Shown one piece after another: positions 50,890-60,117 of a stretch of 64,000 nucleotides of DNA. Numbering within the stretch: position 1 is the stretch's first letter; each line of letters starts with the position of its first letter. This stretch comes from Pseudomonadota bacterium. GTDB taxonomy: Bacteria > Chloroflexota > UBA6077 > JAJPHF01. The notes under the pieces are model-generated. The model was not told where the DNA came from. It saw nothing but the letters and a program-made list of their open reading frames with translations, and searched no databases. The stretch spans positions 9,949 to 73,948 of the forward strand of contig JAJPHF010000102.1 in assembly GCA_021325365.1 (NCBI GenBank), read 5' to 3'. Made by a program: the position numbers and the translations under genes.

Positions 50890-52533
50890 ATGGACGGGGA
50901 GCGCGAGATCCTACCGGCACCGGCCCGTCCGCCCGATAGCCTTCCCGCCGCACTGACCGCAGCCACCGCCCGCCTGGTCAGCGAGCCAAGTGACGAGGCG
51001 GTCGGTCAGGTGCTGGTGGAAGAAGCGGCCCGGCTGGTCGGCGCACCCGATGTCCGCCTAGCACTGCTGAACGGGGAAGCCGCGTGGTGGGTGCTAGGGC
51101 ACGCCATCGGCCCCGCCGCGGGACGTCAGGGTGAGCGGCAGCCCCTTCCCGCCGGGATACTCGGCTACATCATACAGAGCGGGCAGCTGCTTGAAGTCGC
51201 GGACCTAGCAAGGCATCCACTGGCCAGCGCCGAGCATGGCGGCCCCGCTTGCGGCAGCGTGATCGGCGTACCGTTGCGGTTGCGAGGGGAACTCCTCGGC
51301 GCAATCATGGCAGCCCGTCCCACAAGCACCACGGCATTCGGAACGGATGAGTTAAGCGCACTCCAAGTCCTCGCCGACGTCGCGGCGGCTCGACTCGGCG
51401 CCGAGCCCCGCGGCCAGAATCTGCGGGCGCGCGCGCAAGACTTGGCTGGGCTCAACCCGGTCTGGCGGCCGCCACCGGAACTGGCCGGGGACTTCGTGAT
51501 CGTGACCACGGGTCGCGACCAGCCCTTTCTGGACCTAGACGAGGCAGCCTGTCGTATTCTTGGCTACCCTCGCGACGCTCTGCTGCAGTGCTCGATGCCC
51601 GACATCATCCCGCTCCCGCCTGGCGGGGAAAAAGTGGACACCTTGGCTGGTGTCCGCGATCAGATGGTGCGGGGCATCCCGATCAGTTTCGACACAATCG
51701 CTCGCCGGCGAGACGGAAGCCTCTTCCCCATCCGCCTGATGATTCAGCGGGTGACAGACGCCACTCCCCCGATCTATCGCTGCATCTTCTCGGACTTAAG
51801 TCATGAGAAGAACGCCCAGCTCCAGGCTATTCAAAAGGAAAAGCAACGATTACTTCAGGAGATCGGCTCTAGTCTAGCGCACGAAATGAACAGCCCGCTG
51901 GCGGTGATTCTCGGTAATCTCGAAATGATCTTAGAGGAATTTCGTGATGACGACCTCCAGACGATGCTGCGCCCGGTACACAATGCCGCGGAGCGAATCT
52001 CGAGCGCCGTGCATGAGCTCCAACGCTTCGCGAAGCCGATCCTAGCTCGCGGGTGGGCCTCTGTGGATATCAGCGAGCTAGCGGGTGACGCAATCGAGAA
52101 GACCCGAGGGCTCTGGGACGCAACATCCGGGTACAAGGGCCCTCCAATCGAGGTACGACTCCAGGCGTCGCCGGTGGCCCGAGTACGGGGCAATCCTATC
52201 GAATTGACCGCTGCAATTCGCGAGTTGATCGCGAACGCCGTGCAGGCGCTGCCCAATGGTGGGGTCATTACCATTAGTACTGCTCAGGTCGACGAAGGCG
52301 TATTGTTGAGCGTGAGCGACAGCGGCGTGGGAATGCGCGACGCGACACTACAGCGCTGTCTCGATCCCTTCTTCACAACCCGGCGACCGCTCGCGACAGG
52401 TCTGGGGCTGAGCCGAGTTCACCACACTGTGTTGCAGCACCAGGGCCAACTGCGTATTACAAGTGGCGAGGGGACCGGCACTCAGGTAACGATAGTCTTA
52501 CCGTTCACGCTGCAAGAGGACGCAGACGCCTGA
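50890..52533 (+). CDS. GAF-PAS sensor histidine kinase (orphan)
   Basis: A 547-residue soluble kinase with no membrane helix. Residues about 25-165 are a GAF domain (LVEEAARLVGAPDVRLALLN, SVIGVPLRLRGELLGAIMAA); 200-310 a PAS domain (FLDLDEAACRILGYPRDALL, RRRDGSLFPIRLMIQ); then a short coiled coil. The HisKA dimer helix has His331 in LAHEMNSPLAVILGNLEM, and HATPase_c has N box ELIANAVQALPNGG, DSGVGM, and TGLGLSRVHHTVLQ. It phosphorylates a response regulator not found in the window. AAGGAG ten nt before the ATG. It is divergent from the substrate-binding lipoprotein at 49654 and shares its lower GC. Confidence 0.92.
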   Translation: MDGEREILPAPARPPDSLPAALTAATARLVSEPSDEAVGQVLVEEAARLVGAPDVRLALLNGEAAWWVLGHAIGPAAGRQGERQPLPAGILGYIIQSGQLLEVADLARHPLASAEHGGPACGSVIGVPLRLRGELLGAIMAARPTSTTAFGTDELSALQVLADVAAARLGAEPRGQNLRARAQDLAGLNPVWRPPPELAGDFVIVTTGRDQPFLDLDEAACRILGYPRDALLQCSMPDIIPLPPGGEKVDTLAGVRDQMVRGIPISFDTIARRRDGSLFPIRLMIQRVTDATPPIYRCIFSDLSHEKNAQLQAIQKEKQRLLQEIGSSLAHEMNSPLAVILGNLEMILEEFRDDDLQTMLRPVHNAAERISSAVHELQRFAKPILARGWASVDISELAGDAIEKTRGLWDATSGYKGPPIEVRLQASPVARVRGNPIELTAAIRELIANAVQALPNGGVITISTAQVDEGVLLSVSDSGVGMRDATLQRCLDPFFTTRRPLATGLGLSRVHHTVLQHQGQLRITSGEGTGTQVTIVLPFTLQEDADA

Positions 52534-52594
52534 CGTGCCGCGCCGGGAACTGACGGCCGGGCCAGTCGACGGCCGAACGGCGCCGGCGGGGCGG

Positions 52595-53815
52595 TCAGGG
52601 GGCGCGGAGCAGCGTCCGGTCGGGCGCGGGGCCGACGCGGCCGAGGCGCTGGTGCGCGTAGTCGAGATACTGGTAGTCGACGAAGTCGGCCAACGGCTGG
52701 CGCTCGGCCACAAGCCCGTGGCGCTCGTACCAATCCTGGTCGGCGGCGATGGAGGCGAGGTTCAGGTAGCCGTCGGGATCCAGGCCCGGCGGCACCATGC
52801 GGTCGTAGAGCGCAGGGTCCTTCACGGTAGTGCGCTCGCTCAGAATCTGGACGATGGCGGCCTTGTCGCGCCCGTGATCGAAGGCGGCGACGACGTCGCG
52901 GACGCCGCGCAGGTAGGCGACCATCCAGCGCCGCGCCGCCTCGGGCTGGTGCTGATAGAAGCTCGGCGCGTACAGGATGCCGGCGATCTGCTGATCGGGG
53001 TATAGCTCGTCGGCGCCCTTGAAGCGCACGCCGACGCTGCGGCTCACGGCCGTCGTGACGAACGGCTCGATCAGCGCCGCCGCGTCGACGGAGCCGTTGG
53101 CCAGCGCCGTAATCATATCGGGAAAAGGCATATTCACCACGTCGAGCGCGCTGAGGTCGAGGCCGAAGGCGCGGAGGCCGCTCTCGATCTGCAGCTCCAT
53201 CGGGGAGTTGGCGGAGGGCGACGCGACCTTCAGGCCCCGCAGGTCGGCGAGCGTCTGCACGCGGCCGCTGTCTATCAGGTCCTTGCGCACCACCAGTGCG
53301 TTGAACCCATGGCCGCGCGAGTTGAGCCCCTTGTCGGCCACCAGCTTGACGGGAATGTCGCGCGAGATCGCGTTGAACAGGCTGGGCGTGGGGGCACCCG
53401 CGCCCACGTCGAGCTGGCCCGCGGCGAGCGGGGCCGTCATCTCGGGGGTGGCGCCGAACGGCTCGAGGCTCGCGTCGAGGCCCTCGTCCCGGAAATAGCC
53501 ACGCGCGGCGGCGACGTAGATGCCCGCGTCGGAGAGCGAGCTGAGCACTCCGATCCGGACGGCGACGGGGGGCGCGAGCGGCGCCGCGGCGTCGGCCGGG
53601 GCGGGCACATCGGCGGGCGGGGCAGGGCCGCGCGCGACGACCGGGGCCGCCGGGCCGTGGGCGGCGGACGCGGAGGGCGGCGGGGTAGCCGAGGCGGGCG
53701 CCGGCGAGGGGGCGGCAGGCGACGGGGCGCTGGCGCCGCAGGCGACGAGCAGGGTCAGGGTCAGCAGGGCCAGGGCAGGGCGAACGGCGATGATCGCCTT
53801 CCTCGATCGCGTCAT
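52595..53815 (-). CDS. NMT1/THI5-like ABC substrate-binding lipoprotein
   Basis: A 406-residue lipoprotein: MTRSRKAIIAVRPALALLTL with lipobox LLVAC, a 75-residue Ala/Pro spacer, and the binding domain VRIGVLSSLSDAGIYVAAAR, GYFRDEGLDASLEPFGATPE, AAGQLDVGAGAPTPSLFNAI, RVQTLADLRGLKVASPSANS. It is a close paralogue of the lipoprotein at 31748-32899 (shared LSDAGIYV, VADKG, MPFPDMI, VKDxALYDxM). AAGGAG precedes the ATG by nine nt. Converges with the kinase gene; no permease or ATPase is adjacent. Expected ligands for the family are sulfonates, nitrate, taurine or pyrimidine precursors. Confidence 0.9.
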   Translation of the reverse strand: MTRSRKAIIAVRPALALLTLTLLVACGASAPSPAAPSPAPASATPPPSASAAHGPAAPVVARGPAPPADVPAPADAAAPLAPPVAVRIGVLSSLSDAGIYVAAARGYFRDEGLDASLEPFGATPEMTAPLAAGQLDVGAGAPTPSLFNAISRDIPVKLVADKGLNSRGHGFNALVVRKDLIDSGRVQTLADLRGLKVASPSANSPMELQIESGLRAFGLDLSALDVVNMPFPDMITALANGSVDAAALIEPFVTTAVSRSVGVRFKGADELYPDQQIAGILYAPSFYQHQPEAARRWMVAYLRGVRDVVAAFDHGRDKAAIVQILSERTTVKDPALYDRMVPPGLDPDGYLNLASIAADQDWYERHGLVAERQPLADFVDYQYLDYAHQRLGRVGPAPDRTLLRAP

Positions 53816-54293
53816 CGAGCACGTCTCCTTCACGGCGTGGGTTTGTCGCGCCGTGGGGCCAGGCCGCCGAGTCCACGGGCGACGACTGGCCCTCTCTGGC
53901 ACGGTAGCGGAAGCGGCCCCATCGCCGCCAGGCGCGGGTTGCGCTAGTCCCGGCCGAGCAGCGGCCTCTCGCCACCGGCACGGTTCTAGAGCCGCGTGCG
54001 GGGCGCGGCGCGGCGATGCTCTCGGCCAGGTAGCCAGCGGCTCGCTATACTGGGACGAACCGAGGTGCCCCTCCGCGGGGCGACCACCCCCGGCCGACTT
54101 CCCCGCGAGGAAGGGGAAAGACGCGGCGTGGGGGGAGCCGGGCGTCCCCGGCCGCGGCGTGGGGACGGACGCCGGCGGCAGCGCCGCTGGATGCCCCTGC
54201 CGTGGTCGGGTGGGGCGCCGGGCGTTGCGCATGTCGGCGGGCTTGCGGGGCGGGGGCTCGCCCCGGCGCAGGAGAGGAGTGGGAGAGGACAGG

Positions 54294-54680
54294 ATGCGCG
54301 CGCTGTTGCTGGCGGTGATGTTGGTACTGGCGCAACCGGGGACGCAGGCGCCCGGCGTGGTGGCCGAGAGCCAGGCGCAGGGCGAGTGGGGCGTGGCGGC
54401 GATCGACACGCGGCTCAATCCGCAGCACCGATATACGCTGCAAGTGGACGGCCCCGACGGCAGCTCGTTCACGCTGCGCTACCTCCAGGTGTACGTCAGC
54501 CACCAGCCGACGAACGGCGGCTCGGGCAACGACGACGGCAGCTTCCAGGGCACAGCGCCCTACGAGGCCGATCTGGTCCCTCCCGCGCCACAACTGCTCT
54601 TCTGGCGCTATTCGGCGGTACTCAGCCCCGACCAGCCCGCCGAGATGACGATCCGCCTGCTGGACCGCGGCCCCGGTTGA
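54294..54680 (+). CDS. Small secreted hypothetical protein
   Basis: A 128-residue exported protein: short signal peptide MRALLLAVMLVLAQPGTQAP, mature beta-rich domain with NPQHRYTLQVDGPDGSSFTL, RYLQVYVSHQPTNGGSGNDD, LFWRYSAVLSPDQPAEMTIR. No Cys. GGGAGAGG lies directly upstream of the ATG. A -10-like TATACT at 54050-54055 is a possible distant promoter. The family is not recognised. It lies between two substrate-binding lipoprotein genes and might be a partner, though nothing in the sequence shows this. Confidence 0.68.
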   Translation: MRALLLAVMLVLAQPGTQAPGVVAESQAQGEWGVAAIDTRLNPQHRYTLQVDGPDGSSFTLRYLQVYVSHQPTNGGSGNDDGSFQGTAPYEADLVPPAPQLLFWRYSAVLSPDQPAEMTIRLLDRGPG

Positions 54681-54777
54681 TCTGGCGGCGCCCCGGCCGC
54701 CATGCGTCGAGCACCCCAGGGTGGGAGCCTGGCCCCAGGGTTCGATATACTGTCAAGTAACTCCCTGGAGGTGCTCG

Positions 54778-55863
54778 ATGGCGCTGCCCCGTGTCTCGCG
54801 TCGTACGTTGCTTCGTCATTCCGGCTGGGCCGTCCTCGGCGGCCTGGCGCTCCCTGCCGTGCTGGCCGCCTGCGGTCAGCAAGCGAACGGCTCGGCCGCG
54901 CGGCCGTCGCCCGACGCGCCGGCCGCGCCCGCGTCGTCCACGCGCCTCCGCAAGCTGACCAGCAACTGGACGGCGGTAAGCGGCGGCATGAGCGGCATCT
55001 GGTCCGCGCAGGAGGCGGGCCTGTTCCGCGAGGAGGGGCTCGACCTCGAGCTGGTACACATCGCCAGCACGTCGCGGGCGATCCAGAGCATGCTGGCCGG
55101 CGAGCTGGCCTTCAGCCCGCTCGATCCCGCGGCGGTCGTTCAGGCCAACCTGAACGGAGCGGATCTCGCGCTGGTCGGCGCAGTGACCAACCGGCTGGTG
55201 TTCTCCGTGCTCACGCGGCCAGAGGTCCAGAGCGCGGAGCAGCTGCGCGGCAAGACGATCGGCATCACGCGGATCGGCTCGTCCACGCACACCGCGGCGC
55301 TGGTGGCACTCGACCTGTGGGGACTCAAGCCCGACCAGGACGTGTCGCTGCGGCAGCTGCAAGAGGTGCCGGCCATCCTCAGCGGCTTGCAGGCTGGGCA
55401 GATCGACGCCGGGGTGGTGTCGCCCCCGACGAACACGCGCGCGCGGCAGGCAGGCTTTCTGGAGCTGCTGAATCTCGCGGAGGAGGGACCGCAGTACCCC
55501 TCGATCTGCCTCGGCGGCACCCGGTCCTGGCTGAGCGCGAACCCTGACGCCGCGCGCGCGTACCTGCGCGCCTACGTCCGTGGCGTGCAGCGATTCAAGT
55601 CGGACCGCGACTTTGCGCTCGGCGTGCTGCGCAAGTACCTGGAGGTCGACGACGCGGCGATTCTAGAAGACACCCACGCCCAATTCTCGCGCTACATCGA
55701 GAACGTGCCGTACGTCAGCGCGGAGGGCATGGCCCGCCTGATCGCCGACCTGGCCGCCGACGAGCCGCGGCTGGTCGGCCACACGCCCGACCAGTACGTG
55801 GACGACGGGCTGGTACACGACCTGGAGGCGAGCGGGTTCCTGAAGGAGGTCTGGGGCGCGTAG
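54778..55863 (+). CDS. NMT1/THI5-like ABC substrate-binding lipoprotein, Tat-type signal
   Basis: A 361-residue lipoprotein. The N-terminus MALPRVSRRTLLRHSGWAVL has a twin-arginine motif (SRRTLLR) followed by a lipobox (VLAACGQQ), so it may be exported folded by Tat and then lipidated. Binding domain: GGMSGIWSAQEAGLFREEGL, RAIQSMLAGELAFSPLDPAA, SAEQLRGKTIGITRIGSSTH, PAILSGLQAGQIDAGVVSPP. It belongs to the SsuA/TauA/ThiY class. GGAGG seven nt before the ATG; a TATACT -10 lies at 54746-54751. It is the fifth such lipoprotein in the window with no transporter subunits beside it. Confidence 0.9.
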   Translation: MALPRVSRRTLLRHSGWAVLGGLALPAVLAACGQQANGSAARPSPDAPAAPASSTRLRKLTSNWTAVSGGMSGIWSAQEAGLFREEGLDLELVHIASTSRAIQSMLAGELAFSPLDPAAVVQANLNGADLALVGAVTNRLVFSVLTRPEVQSAEQLRGKTIGITRIGSSTHTAALVALDLWGLKPDQDVSLRQLQEVPAILSGLQAGQIDAGVVSPPTNTRARQAGFLELLNLAEEGPQYPSICLGGTRSWLSANPDAARAYLRAYVRGVQRFKSDRDFALGVLRKYLEVDDAAILEDTHAQFSRYIENVPYVSAEGMARLIADLAADEPRLVGHTPDQYVDDGLVHDLEASGFLKEVWGA

Positions 55864-56185
55864 GCGGGACCGGCGGGCGGCGAGGCGGACGGCCGTCCGC
55901 CTCGCCGGCCGACAGGCCGACGCGAATCCGGGAATTTCCCCGCGCAATTCGTTTCACTCGCCATAACACTACAATTTGTGGCACAGTCTATAGCCACCTA
56001 CTACATGTTGTGTGGTCGGGTCGTTGTGGGCTGCTCGCTATCCTTGACACTGGCTGGCTCGGGTGCAATAACAAGCCTACGCGCCGCCGCGGCCGGACGG
56101 TCGGCGGCGTGCCGGTCGGCGCCGGGCGGCAGCTGTCGCCCGGCCGAGCCCGACCGGGGGACCTTGTCCGGAAAGGAGCTCCCGA
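55864..56185. other. Long leader region before the Fn3 protein, no gene seen
   Basis: 322 bases with an AT-rich promoter-like patch (TACAAT near 55970; TTGACA at 56044-56049 with AATAAC 17 bases on) followed by a very GC-rich leader. The leader has a hairpin at 56121-56144 (GCCGGGCG/CGCCCGGC arms) and other stems. The structure suggests a regulated 5' leader, but no known riboswitch class fits. Confidence 0.45.
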
Positions 56186-58411
56186 GTGCGCCGATTGTCA
56201 CGCCTGACGTCGCTAACGGGTGTTGCCGCCGCGTCCCTCGTCCTCGCACAGCTCGCAACCTGGCAAGCCTCACGCGCTCAGACCTGCAACGTGCGCGTTG
56301 AGATCGAAACGCCGGCCGACAACGCCACCGTGCAGTCGCGACAGGCCATTACGGGCTGGGCCGCCGACCTGGGCGCCAGCAGCGGGACGGGGGTGGACGC
56401 CGTCGTCGCGTCGCTGGACGGGGCGCTCGACTCGCCCGACAACCGCCTGGTGGGCGTCGCCGAGTACGGCGCGGCCCGCCCCGACATCGCGCAGACGCTG
56501 GGCGACGACCGCTTTACGAACTCGGGCTATACGTTCACCTGGGACACTTCGACCGCGCCAAGCGGGACCCACCCCCTGTTCTTGCAAGCGCACAGCGCCT
56601 GCGGCTGGCACACAACGAGCCATACGGTGACGATTCCCGGCGGGGTGTCCGCCGCCGCGCCCGCGCCGGCGGCCGCGCCCTCGCCCACTGTGGGCAACAG
56701 CATCACCGTGGTGGGCGGCACCGCCACGGTTGGCGTGGTGGCCACGCCGACCCGACCGGCCGTGAACACGGCACCCGCCACGGCGGCCGCCAGCGGCGGC
56801 GCCGGTGGGCTCGTGCTCACGCCGGGGGCGTTCGCGCCGCCGCCCACCACGACCGCGCTCCAGCCGCCCAGCAATCTCCGCCTGGCCGGCGCGACGAGCA
56901 CGGGAGTGACGCTGAGCTGGGACCCGCCGCCGGGCGCGCCGCCCAACTCGTATCTGATCTACGAGAGCACCGTTACGGCAACCGGCGGCAACGCGACGCC
57001 GGTCGTCGTCGCGCGGGTGCCGGGCACCAGCACGTCCGTGACGCTCAGCGGCCTGCAAGACCCGACCCGCTACACGTACTACTTCACGGTGGCGACGGGG
57101 GCCGCCGACGGCACCGCGAGCCCGTACCTGCTAACGACGGTGAGCACGACGCCGGCCAACACGCGCGTGCCGGTGCCGCCCACGCCGCCCGGCGGCTTGC
57201 CCACGGCGACCGTTGCGACCGTGCCCGGCGCGAATCTGACGCCCAACGTCACGCCGGCCGCGGGCGCCGCGGCGCCGGCCAGCGGCGGCGCGAGCGGCAG
57301 CTTCGCGGCGTCGGTCAGCGCCGCGGGCAGCAACGGCGCCACGGTGACCTGGACCGCGCAACCAGGCGCCACGGCGTACAACGTGTACGGCGCGGCCATG
57401 CTGGCCGCGCCAGCCGGCCAGACGCCGCTCGCGGGCGCGCCGCCGAACCCGCTGGCCTCGGCTCAGCCGGGGACGTGGGTCGCGGTGGCGAGCAACGTGT
57501 CCGGCACCAGCACTTCGGTAACCGGGCTCGCGCCGGGCGGGATGTACGAGTTCCTGGTGCGTGCGGTGAACGCGTCGGGCGGGGAGTTCGCCCAGACGAC
57601 ACCGCAGCAGCTCGCGGTGGCGGCTTCGGCCGCCGCGCCGGCCGCCAGCGCGCCGCCGGCCGGCAGCGTGCCGGCGGCACCCGGCACGCCGACTGCGGCC
57701 AACCCGGCCGCCCAGACCCCGGCGACCAGCCCGGCAAACTTCCTGCTGACCGTCTCGCCGACCACGAATACGAGCCTGACGCTGTCGTGGGTGCCGTACG
57801 CGGGCGCCACGACCTACGGGGTGCTCGTATCGCGGCCGCCGGGCGGCCAGTTCGTCGCGGACTCGTCGCGGGCGGCGCTGACGACCACCGGCACGGTGAT
57901 CGACGGCCTAACGCCCGGCAGCCAGTTCACGTTCGTCATCGCCGCGAAGGACGCGAACGGGCACGAGCTGGCACGCACGAACCAGGTGCAGGCGACGGTG
58001 GGCCAGCCGGCCGCGCCGGGCCCACTGGGGATGGGGCCGTTCCCCCAGGCGACCACGGTCGCCACGCCGATCCTGGTGCCTACCGCGAGCCTGCCGGGCG
58101 CCGCGCCCGCCGTCTCGCCTGTCGGGGTCGGCGCGCCCGGCACGGCGTCCTTGCAGCTCATCTCGAACCCCAGCGATCCGGGCACCGCCAACCTGCAGTG
58201 GAACCCCGTCCCGGGCGCGGCCTCCTACTCGGTGTGGGCGATGAGCCCCGGCGGCCAGATGCAAGTCGTCGTGCCCTCGACGCAGAACGCGGCCGCCTAT
58301 ATCCCGAACCTGCCGGCGGGCCAGATGACCTTCCAGGTGCGCGCCCGCGACGCCAACGGCACGGACATGGCGCAATCCAATCCGGTCACGGCGACGATCG
58401 CGCCCCATTAG
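56186..58411 (+). CDS. Secreted protein with N-terminal Ig-like domain and four fibronectin type III repeats
   Basis: A 741-residue exported protein, GTG start with AAGGAG seven nt upstream. Signal peptide RLTSLTGVAAASLVLAQLAT, cleavage near SRAQT. An Ig-like domain (VRVEIETPADNATVQSRQAI, TGWAADLGASSGTGVDAVVA, with paired Cys) is followed by an Ala/Pro/Thr linker. Four Fn3 modules follow, at about 230-335, 385-475, 535-620 and 660-741, each with the LxW core (VTLSWDPPPG, VTWTAQPG, LTLSWVPYAG, LQWNPVPG) and the YxFxV strand. It likely acts in surface binding or polysaccharide contact. No enzyme domain. A strong terminator hairpin follows. Confidence 0.85.
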   Translation: MRRLSRLTSLTGVAAASLVLAQLATWQASRAQTCNVRVEIETPADNATVQSRQAITGWAADLGASSGTGVDAVVASLDGALDSPDNRLVGVAEYGAARPDIAQTLGDDRFTNSGYTFTWDTSTAPSGTHPLFLQAHSACGWHTTSHTVTIPGGVSAAAPAPAAAPSPTVGNSITVVGGTATVGVVATPTRPAVNTAPATAAASGGAGGLVLTPGAFAPPPTTTALQPPSNLRLAGATSTGVTLSWDPPPGAPPNSYLIYESTVTATGGNATPVVVARVPGTSTSVTLSGLQDPTRYTYYFTVATGAADGTASPYLLTTVSTTPANTRVPVPPTPPGGLPTATVATVPGANLTPNVTPAAGAAAPASGGASGSFAASVSAAGSNGATVTWTAQPGATAYNVYGAAMLAAPAGQTPLAGAPPNPLASAQPGTWVAVASNVSGTSTSVTGLAPGGMYEFLVRAVNASGGEFAQTTPQQLAVAASAAAPAASAPPAGSVPAAPGTPTAANPAAQTPATSPANFLLTVSPTTNTSLTLSWVPYAGATTYGVLVSRPPGGQFVADSSRAALTTTGTVIDGLTPGSQFTFVIAAKDANGHELARTNQVQATVGQPAAPGPLGMGPFPQATTVATPILVPTASLPGAAPAVSPVGVGAPGTASLQLISNPSDPGTANLQWNPVPGAASYSVWAMSPGGQMQVVVPSTQNAAAYIPNLPAGQMTFQVRARDANGTDMAQSNPVTATIAPH

Positions 58412-58443
58412 CCCTCACGACGCGCGCTTTCCCGCCGGCCACC

Positions 58444-58477
58444 GGAGCCGCCGCCATCCTCGGGTGGCGGCGGCTCC
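58444..58477. terminator. Hairpin terminator after the Fn3 protein gene
   Basis: Perfect 13-bp stem: GGAGCCGCCGCCA (58444-58456) and TGGCGGCGGCTCC (58465-58477), 8-base loop. It begins 33 bases after the stop codon of the Fn3 gene. There is no U-tract. Confidence 0.65.
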
Positions 58478-58593
58478 CGCGCGATCCCGCCCGACGCTTT
58501 CAGCCGCCGGTGGCGCGCGCCGGGTAGAATGGAGTAGGCGGCCCGGCACGCATCAGGGCCGCTCGGTCCATCAGCGAGCGCGGGAGGCAGCGC

Positions 58594-59046
58594 GTGGGGG
58601 AGCCAAGCGTCGCCCGAGTCCGGCGCGTCTGCAGCGGCTGCGGCAAGCGTAGCTGGGGCGAGAGCGCCAGCGGCACGTGCGCCATTTGTGGCGGGACGCT
58701 GCGGCCGATGACGCGCTTCGAGAGCTTCATGGACCGCTGGTTCGGCCCTTCCGAAGCCTTCGAGTCGGAGTTCTACCATCGGCACCGCCAGCTCATGGAG
58801 CTGCTGTGGGCGTCGGACGGCCGAGGCCAGGAGTACTACAACATCCTGCAGCCCGGCGTGCCGTATTCTCGCTTCATCAAACGGGTCACTGAGATCGTCT
58901 GTCAGGGCATCCAGGAGGGCTGGGTGGAGGTCCGCCTGCCGCCGGTGCCGACCACCGACGATGCTGCCTATGGCGTCGAGTTCAAGGACCCCGACCGCTT
59001 TGCCGCGGCCGTCACCGACGCCTTTCCCCCGAGGAAGCCGACCTGA
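58594..59046 (+). CDS. Zinc-ribbon hypothetical protein
   Basis: A 150-residue soluble protein with an N-terminal zinc ribbon, VCSGCGKRSWGESASGTCAI, that is CxxC-x12-CxxC (second pair CAICGG). The remainder is helical with many aromatics (SFMDRWFGPSEAFESEFYHR, HRQLMELLWASDGRGQEYYN) and ends RFAAAVTDAFPPRK. GTG start with GGGAGG six nt upstream. No family recognised; the ribbon suggests nucleic-acid or protein contact. The next plus-strand gene begins 172 bases on. Confidence 0.72.
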   Translation: MGEPSVARVRRVCSGCGKRSWGESASGTCAICGGTLRPMTRFESFMDRWFGPSEAFESEFYHRHRQLMELLWASDGRGQEYYNILQPGVPYSRFIKRVTEIVCQGIQEGWVEVRLPPVPTTDDAAYGVEFKDPDRFAAAVTDAFPPRKPT

Positions 59047-59218
59047 CCGGCGGCCGCTATGCTAAGATGATGTCCAACGTGCGCCCAGGCCGAGCGCGGG
59101 ACGCCACCTCTCGGCACGCCGAGCCCGCGCCGTGAAACGGCCGCGCGCCAAGGGCAAGAGGTGCGCCGCGCGGCGGCGCCCGCTCGACCCCGGCCGCACG
59201 TCGGAGACCGCGAGCTAG

Positions 59219-59614
59219 ATGGTGAGTGAAGCTCCGGGGCCGCGTCCCGAGCCCCTCAGCGAGGAGGACCTGGCCGCGATCGAGGCGCGTAGCGCCGCGG
59301 TCGTGGCGCTCAGCGTGCGGCTGCGACGGGCCGGGCCGGCCGGCTCGCCGCACGTGGGCTCGGCAGCCATCGGCGGGTGGCTCGACGACGTGTGCGGCAA
59401 CGACGTGCCGCGCCTCGCGGCGGAGGTCCGGCGGCTGCGCGCGGAGATCGCGTACCTGCGCACGCTGCAGGACGACGGCGGCACCAGCGAGGCCGAGCGC
59501 CTGCGGGCCGCGCTGCGCGGCATCGCCTCGGCGACCTGGAAAGTCTGGTTTGCCGACGCCGCGGCCCAGTCGATGGTGCAGCAGGCGCGCTGGGCGCTCG
59601 GCGAGGGCGACTAG
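59219..59614 (+). CDS. Hypothetical protein with coiled-coil segment
   Basis: A 131-residue soluble protein. MVSEAPGPRPEPLSEEDLAA is followed by a helical stretch (IEARSAAVVALSVRLRRAGP), then DVPRLAAEVRRLRAEIAYLR, which has the heptad pattern of a short coiled coil. A C-terminal helix (LRAALRGIASATWKVWFADA) follows. No clear ribosome site: GGAG is 14 nt upstream. Family unknown. Confidence 0.55.
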   Translation: MVSEAPGPRPEPLSEEDLAAIEARSAAVVALSVRLRRAGPAGSPHVGSAAIGGWLDDVCGNDVPRLAAEVRRLRAEIAYLRTLQDDGGTSEAERLRAALRGIASATWKVWFADAAAQSMVQQARWALGEGD

Positions 59615-59669
59615 CGGGGCGCGGGCGCCCGCGGCAACCGACCTGTCAGCGCGCGGCGCGGCAGCTCCA

Positions 59670-59861
59670 TCACGGCTCGTCGCCGTCGCTTGGCAGGTGA
59701 GGATAGGCCCGCTGCTTGCGCGTCGGATCGGTCTCCCCGCCCGGGTCGGCGGCGCTGGGCGACGCTTTGCCCTTCATGGTCGGGTCGGGCGAGGGTGGCG
59801 GACTACCTCGCTCCTGCGCCAACTCCTCCTGCATCTCCTTGTAGGCGATCTCTTCCCGCAT
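59670..59861 (-). CDS. Small acidic/basic hypothetical protein
   Basis: A 63-residue protein: MREEIAYKEMQEELAQERGS, then a Pro/Ser/Asp-rich disordered tail (SPDPTMKGKASPSAADPGGE). GAGGAG seven nt before the ATG is a strong ribosome site, the main argument that it is real. No family recognised. Convergent with the coiled-coil gene. Confidence 0.55.
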   Translation of the reverse strand: MREEIAYKEMQEELAQERGSPPPSPDPTMKGKASPSAADPGGETDPTRKQRAYPHLPSDGDEP

Positions 59862-60043
59862 TGTGCTGCTCCTCGGCCGTCACGTCATTCGGCGTAACGG
59901 CAACGATTCACTCGCCGGCGACGAGGCAGTAGGTGCAGGCGACGTGCCAGTCCTGGCAGAGTGGCAACCTGGCCCGGAACTTGTAGTACTACGTCGTCGC
60001 GAGTGATATCCGATCCGGCCCTGGGGTTCGCCGACGGAGGCGG

Positions 60044-60077
60044 GCCCTCACCCCGACCCTCTCCCAGGGGGAGAGGG
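60044..60077. repeat. CCCTCTCCC palindromic repeat, identical to the copy at 63901
   Basis: A 34-base unit, GCCCTCACCCCGACCCTCTC continued by CCAGGGGGAGAGGG, is identical at 60044-60077 and 63901-63934. Arms CCCTCTCC and GGAGAGGG form a hairpin. It lies in the 356-base gap 59862-60217, which otherwise holds the palindrome at 60118-60139 and no gene. Confidence 0.7.
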
Positions 60078-60117
60078 AGTAAGGGAACGCCGCCCCCGGC
60101 TTCGGTATGAGTTGCCA

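Noticed and set aside
55990..56185. Cyclic-di-GMP or cyclic-di-AMP riboswitch before the Fn3 protein
   Set aside because: Structured GC-rich leader is present, but the conserved core sequences of either class could not be matched; a covariance-model search would decide.
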